From assembly GCA_023446735.1 (NCBI GenBank), contig JAEXPQ010000131.1:1-17266 (forward strand): DNA of 17,266 nt, written 5' to 3'. Below, piece after piece: positions 15,430 to 17,266 of the stretch; position 1 is the first letter of the stretch, and each line of letters opens with the position of its first letter. The notes under the pieces are model-generated. The model was given only the letters and a program-made list of their open reading frames with translations. It was not told the DNA's origin and made no database searches. The DNA comes from Verrucomicrobiota bacterium. GTDB taxonomy: Bacteria > Verrucomicrobiota > Verrucomicrobiia > Opitutales > Opitutaceae. Made by a program: the position numbers and the translations under genes.

Positions 15430-15790
15430 CTACACGGAACGGTGCGCCGGCTCCTTCGGCGGGTCTGGGATGGGGAGCGGCGACCCTAACGCCGGCGTGG
15501 AGCGCGTGACTGGTCTTTGCGGTGAAATGGGTCGGGAGGACCGAGCGGGAGCCCGGCGTTCGCGAGACGGGATTGCCTGCAAGCAGGCTCTCCTGCCTCG
15601 AGTGATCGGCTCTCGGTGTTCTCTGTGGTGGAATTCTTCCGGCGCTCCGGGCTTCGTTCTCTACGTTGCCTTCTGTCGTTTGGATCGACTGCGCCTGAGC
15701 GGCTCACCGGGGACGGTTCGCCCGCGGAATCGGAGGGGGTGCGAGCAAGCTCTCGCCCTTCGACTCTCGTCGTTCGACTCGATCCCCCGC

Positions 15791-16843
15791 TCAGGGTGGC
15801 GCCACCGGGCTGCGCTGGTAGCCTGAGAGGTGGAGCCGCGGATCGGTGTTGGGATCCCAGGCGGGATCGTCGCAGTAGACCTGCTCGCCGCTCGCGTTGA
15901 TCCAGCGGTGTTTCCACTCGTTGGAGCCGTACTCCTTTTCGCCGGTGAACGGGTTGCGGTAGCTCTCCTGGTCGGTGAGCGTGAGGTATTCCTGGCGGTT
16001 GATCTGGGCCATCGTCTCGCGCCGCTCGCGGGCGATCTGCGCGTCGACCTCGGCGAGGTGCCGCAGGGTCTCGGTGGCGACGCCGCCGCGGTGGGCCTGC
16101 CCGCCGGCCTCCGCCTGGAACCAGAGCGGATTGAGAGTGAAGGAGTTCACGACCGTCTTCGCGACCCGTCCGTACGCTCCGTATTCGTCCTCCGGTGCCC
16201 GGGCGACGATGGTGAACGGGTTGCTCCAGAGTCCGGCGCCCATGAGCTCGTAGCCTTCGAGGGCGACGAAGAGCAGTTCGCGGTAGCGCACGCCGCCCTC
16301 CGTGTAGGTGACGGTGGCCATCGCGGCGTCGGCCACATAGCGGGCGCCCTGCGCGGTCACCGCGCGGGCGACCGGCAGCCGGTGGAGGGCGGCGACGGAG
16401 TCCGGGCGCGGTTGCACGCGCTCGACCTTCGCTCCGGACGCCTGGGGATGCAGCGAGGGGAAGAGCATCCGCGTGAGGTAGTCGGCGGCCGAAGGCATGG
16501 CGACGACCGGCATGCCGTTCCAGTTACCCCCGAGCATCGCGTTGGCGGGCGACGGCTGGGCGTAGTTGATCTTGGGGAGCCAGCGGATCGCCACCCGGCC
16601 CTCGGGCTCGCGAAGGATGGCGAAATCGATCTTGGCCTCGGTGGCGTTGCCCGAGCCGCCGGCGGCGAGGGCGTTCACCCGCACGATGCCGCCGGTCGTG
16701 CGCCAACCGCTCGGCACGAGCACAAGGAAGGCGCCTTCGCTTCGGTCGACGTAGCGGTCGAACCGGGTTGGTTCCGCCGGGGCGGACGAACTGGCGGCGG
16801 CGAGGAGGAGGGACATGGCGAGGAGCCGGGAGAGTGCGGCCAT
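15791..16843 (-). CDS. Secreted protein of unknown function
   Basis: A 350-residue protein with a signal peptide (hydrophobic 3-17, MAALSRLLAMSLLLAAASSS, likely cleaved after about 23). I do not recognise the family. The middle looks like one alpha/beta domain (about 28-235) with several Trp/Tyr strands such as GAFLVLVPSGWRTTGG. A helical, charged stretch follows (about 252-280, HLAEVDAQIARERRETMAQ), then a distinctive tail at about 286-342: YLTLTDQESYRNPFTGEK, GSNEWKHRWINASGEQVYC and WDPNTDPRL. This tail, with regularly spaced Trp, Gly and Asp, looks like a small independent module. Single cysteine C319 in the tail. It starts at the ATG at 16843, with the gene at 17157 diverging from it. A weak TTGCGT-N17-TCATAT promoter could be read on the minus strand at 16893-16865. 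Confidence 0.78.
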   Translation of the reverse strand: MAALSRLLAMSLLLAAASSSAPAEPTRFDRYVDRSEGAFLVLVPSGWRTTGGIVRVNALAAGGSGNATEAKIDFAILREPEGRVAIRWLPKINYAQPSPANAMLGGNWNGMPVVAMPSAADYLTRMLFPSLHPQASGAKVERVQPRPDSVAALHRLPVARAVTAQGARYVADAAMATVTYTEGGVRYRELLFVALEGYELMGAGLWSNPFTIVARAPEDEYGAYGRVAKTVVNSFTLNPLWFQAEAGGQAHRGGVATETLRHLAEVDAQIARERRETMAQINRQEYLTLTDQESYRNPFTGEKEYGSNEWKHRWINASGEQVYCDDPAWDPNTDPRLHLSGYQRSPVAPP

Positions 16844-17156
16844 GGGGAACTTGTGTGCGGAACGATATGACAGGTTCGACGGTGTGGACGCAAGCCTACG
16901 CGACCCCGTGGACGCCTGTTGACGTATGGGCGCCGCGCGGGCGGGCGCTTAAGCTGTCGCCAACATGCCGATTACCGCCGAGAAATGCCTCGCAGCCTGC
17001 TCCCGCCCGATGCCCCCGTCGTTTCGCGCTGCTCGGTCTCCTCCGGCTCGCCCCTCCGACCCCGGCGGTGCGCTCCACCGCTGGCGGCCAACCCGATCTC
17101 CCACTCGCCAGTACGCCGTGTATCTGATCAGGTCCGTCAACTAGCGCTTTTCCTCG
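16844..17156. other. Divergent intergenic region
   Basis: 313 bp between two divergent starts, so it should hold both promoters. Only weak candidates are visible: minus-strand TTGCGT-N17-TCATAT (16893-16865), and a plus-strand TTGACG at 16919-16924 without a convincing -10 box at the right distance. A 54-codon frame from the ATG at 16965 to 17129 has no recognisable character. Confidence 0.4.
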
Positions 17157-17266
17157 ATGAAACTATTCCGCTTCCCCGTCTCTTCTCGCCGCGGTCTCTA
17201 CCTGGTGGTCGCCGTCGCGGTGCTGGTGCTGGCCGCCGCGGTGGGCCGCTGGCGCTGGTCCCGGGC
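17157..17266 (+). CDS. N-terminus of a membrane-anchored protein, cut by window edge
   Basis: The ATG at 17157 opens a frame running off the window: MKLFRFPVSSRRGLY, then a strong hydrophobic span of about 17 residues (LVVAVAVLVLAAAVG), then RWRWSR. The basic residues before the span favour an N-in anchor or uncleaved signal. Only 36 residues are visible, so no function can be given. Base usage and the lack of any stop support a real gene. Confidence 0.6.
   Translation, partial: MKLFRFPVSSRRGLYLVVAVAVLVLAAAVGRWRWSR

Larger units (their letters stand above)
14920..15790. other. Long region without a credible gene, rich in hairpins
   Basis: About 870 bp between two leftward genes. Short open frames here lack recognisable protein character. 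Structures seen: GCTCTG-TAT-CAGAGC (14979-14993) just upstream of the kinase start; aggaag/cttcct (15370-15390); a perfect 8-bp stem cgaaggcc-ttggt-ggccttcg (15409-15429); gcctgc-aa-gcaggc (15575-15588). From about 15735 there are split cccttcgact...ccgctcaggg pieces resembling a common bacterial intergenic palindrome. The stretch near 15610-15640 would translate on the minus strand to TTENTE-like low-complexity text, typical of dispersed repeats. It probably contains the kinase promoter and repeat remnants. Confidence 0.6.

Noticed and set aside
15486..15917. 143-codon minus-strand frame containing TTENTE-like text
   Set aside because: It overlaps the end of a better gene, and the phrase is a well-known spurious translation of dispersed intergenic repeats.
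15830..16870. 346-codon plus-strand frame opposite the secreted protein
   Set aside because: Gly/Val/Arg-rich shadow; the minus strand has a signal peptide and balanced composition.
16965..17129. 54-codon frame in the divergent region
   Set aside because: No Shine-Dalgarno sequence, no recognisable features, and Pro/Ala/Arg bias expected from GC-rich non-coding DNA.
1..17266. Defence island, prophage or integrative element
   Set aside because: No nuclease, helicase, toxin-antitoxin, integrase, transposase or phage structural motif was found in any supported gene.

Overview
The window reads as chromosomal DNA from a high-GC heterotrophic bacterium. The best guess is the Opitutaceae/Opitutales side of the Verrucomicrobiota. 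That placement is inference, resting on the polysaccharide-catabolism gene set (GH28, a tandem DUF1080 protein, a GPH sugar symporter), generally weak or absent Shine-Dalgarno sequences, GTG starts, and many short palindromic intergenic repeats. I see no rRNA, tRNA, CRISPR array, phage gene or transposase.

Layout. (1) 1-1426: the 3' part of a GH28 pectinase-type glycosidase. (2) 1523-6117: a signalling locus read rightwards. It holds an NtrC-type response regulator, a 216-bp gap with two GG-N10-GC sigma-54-like promoter candidates, a secreted helical protein of unknown family, and a sensor histidine kinase overlapping it by 4 nt. (3) 6213-7547: a secreted protein with two DUF1080 domains. (4) 7589-7699: a 111-bp REPIN-like inverted repeat between convergent genes. 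(5) 10724-7747, leftward: a VF530-type DNA-binding protein, an RlmD-like 23S rRNA uracil methyltransferase with two in-frame low-complexity insertions built on heptanucleotide repeats, a four-helix membrane protein and a cupin. (6) 10924-12474: a GPH-family sugar:cation symporter, followed by a 12-bp-stem terminator. (7) 14919-12775, leftward: a Hanks-type Ser/Thr kinase with one membrane segment and an unrecognised extracytoplasmic domain. (8) 14920-15790: about 870 bp without a credible gene, rich in hairpins. (9) 16843-15791, leftward: a secreted protein of unknown function. (10) 17157-end: the start of a membrane-anchored protein.

How the genes may work together. The regulator, secreted protein and histidine kinase look like one self-contained circuit. 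An enhancer-binding protein sits directly before sigma-54-like sites, which would drive the secreted protein and the kinase. GH28, DUF1080 and the GPH symporter fit uptake and breakdown of plant cell-wall sugars, but they are not in one operon here and the link is only functional plausibility. The most unusual things in the window are the repeat-derived insertions inside the rRNA methyltransferase and the compact sigma-54/two-component locus. I do not see a defence island or other clearly new multi-gene system.
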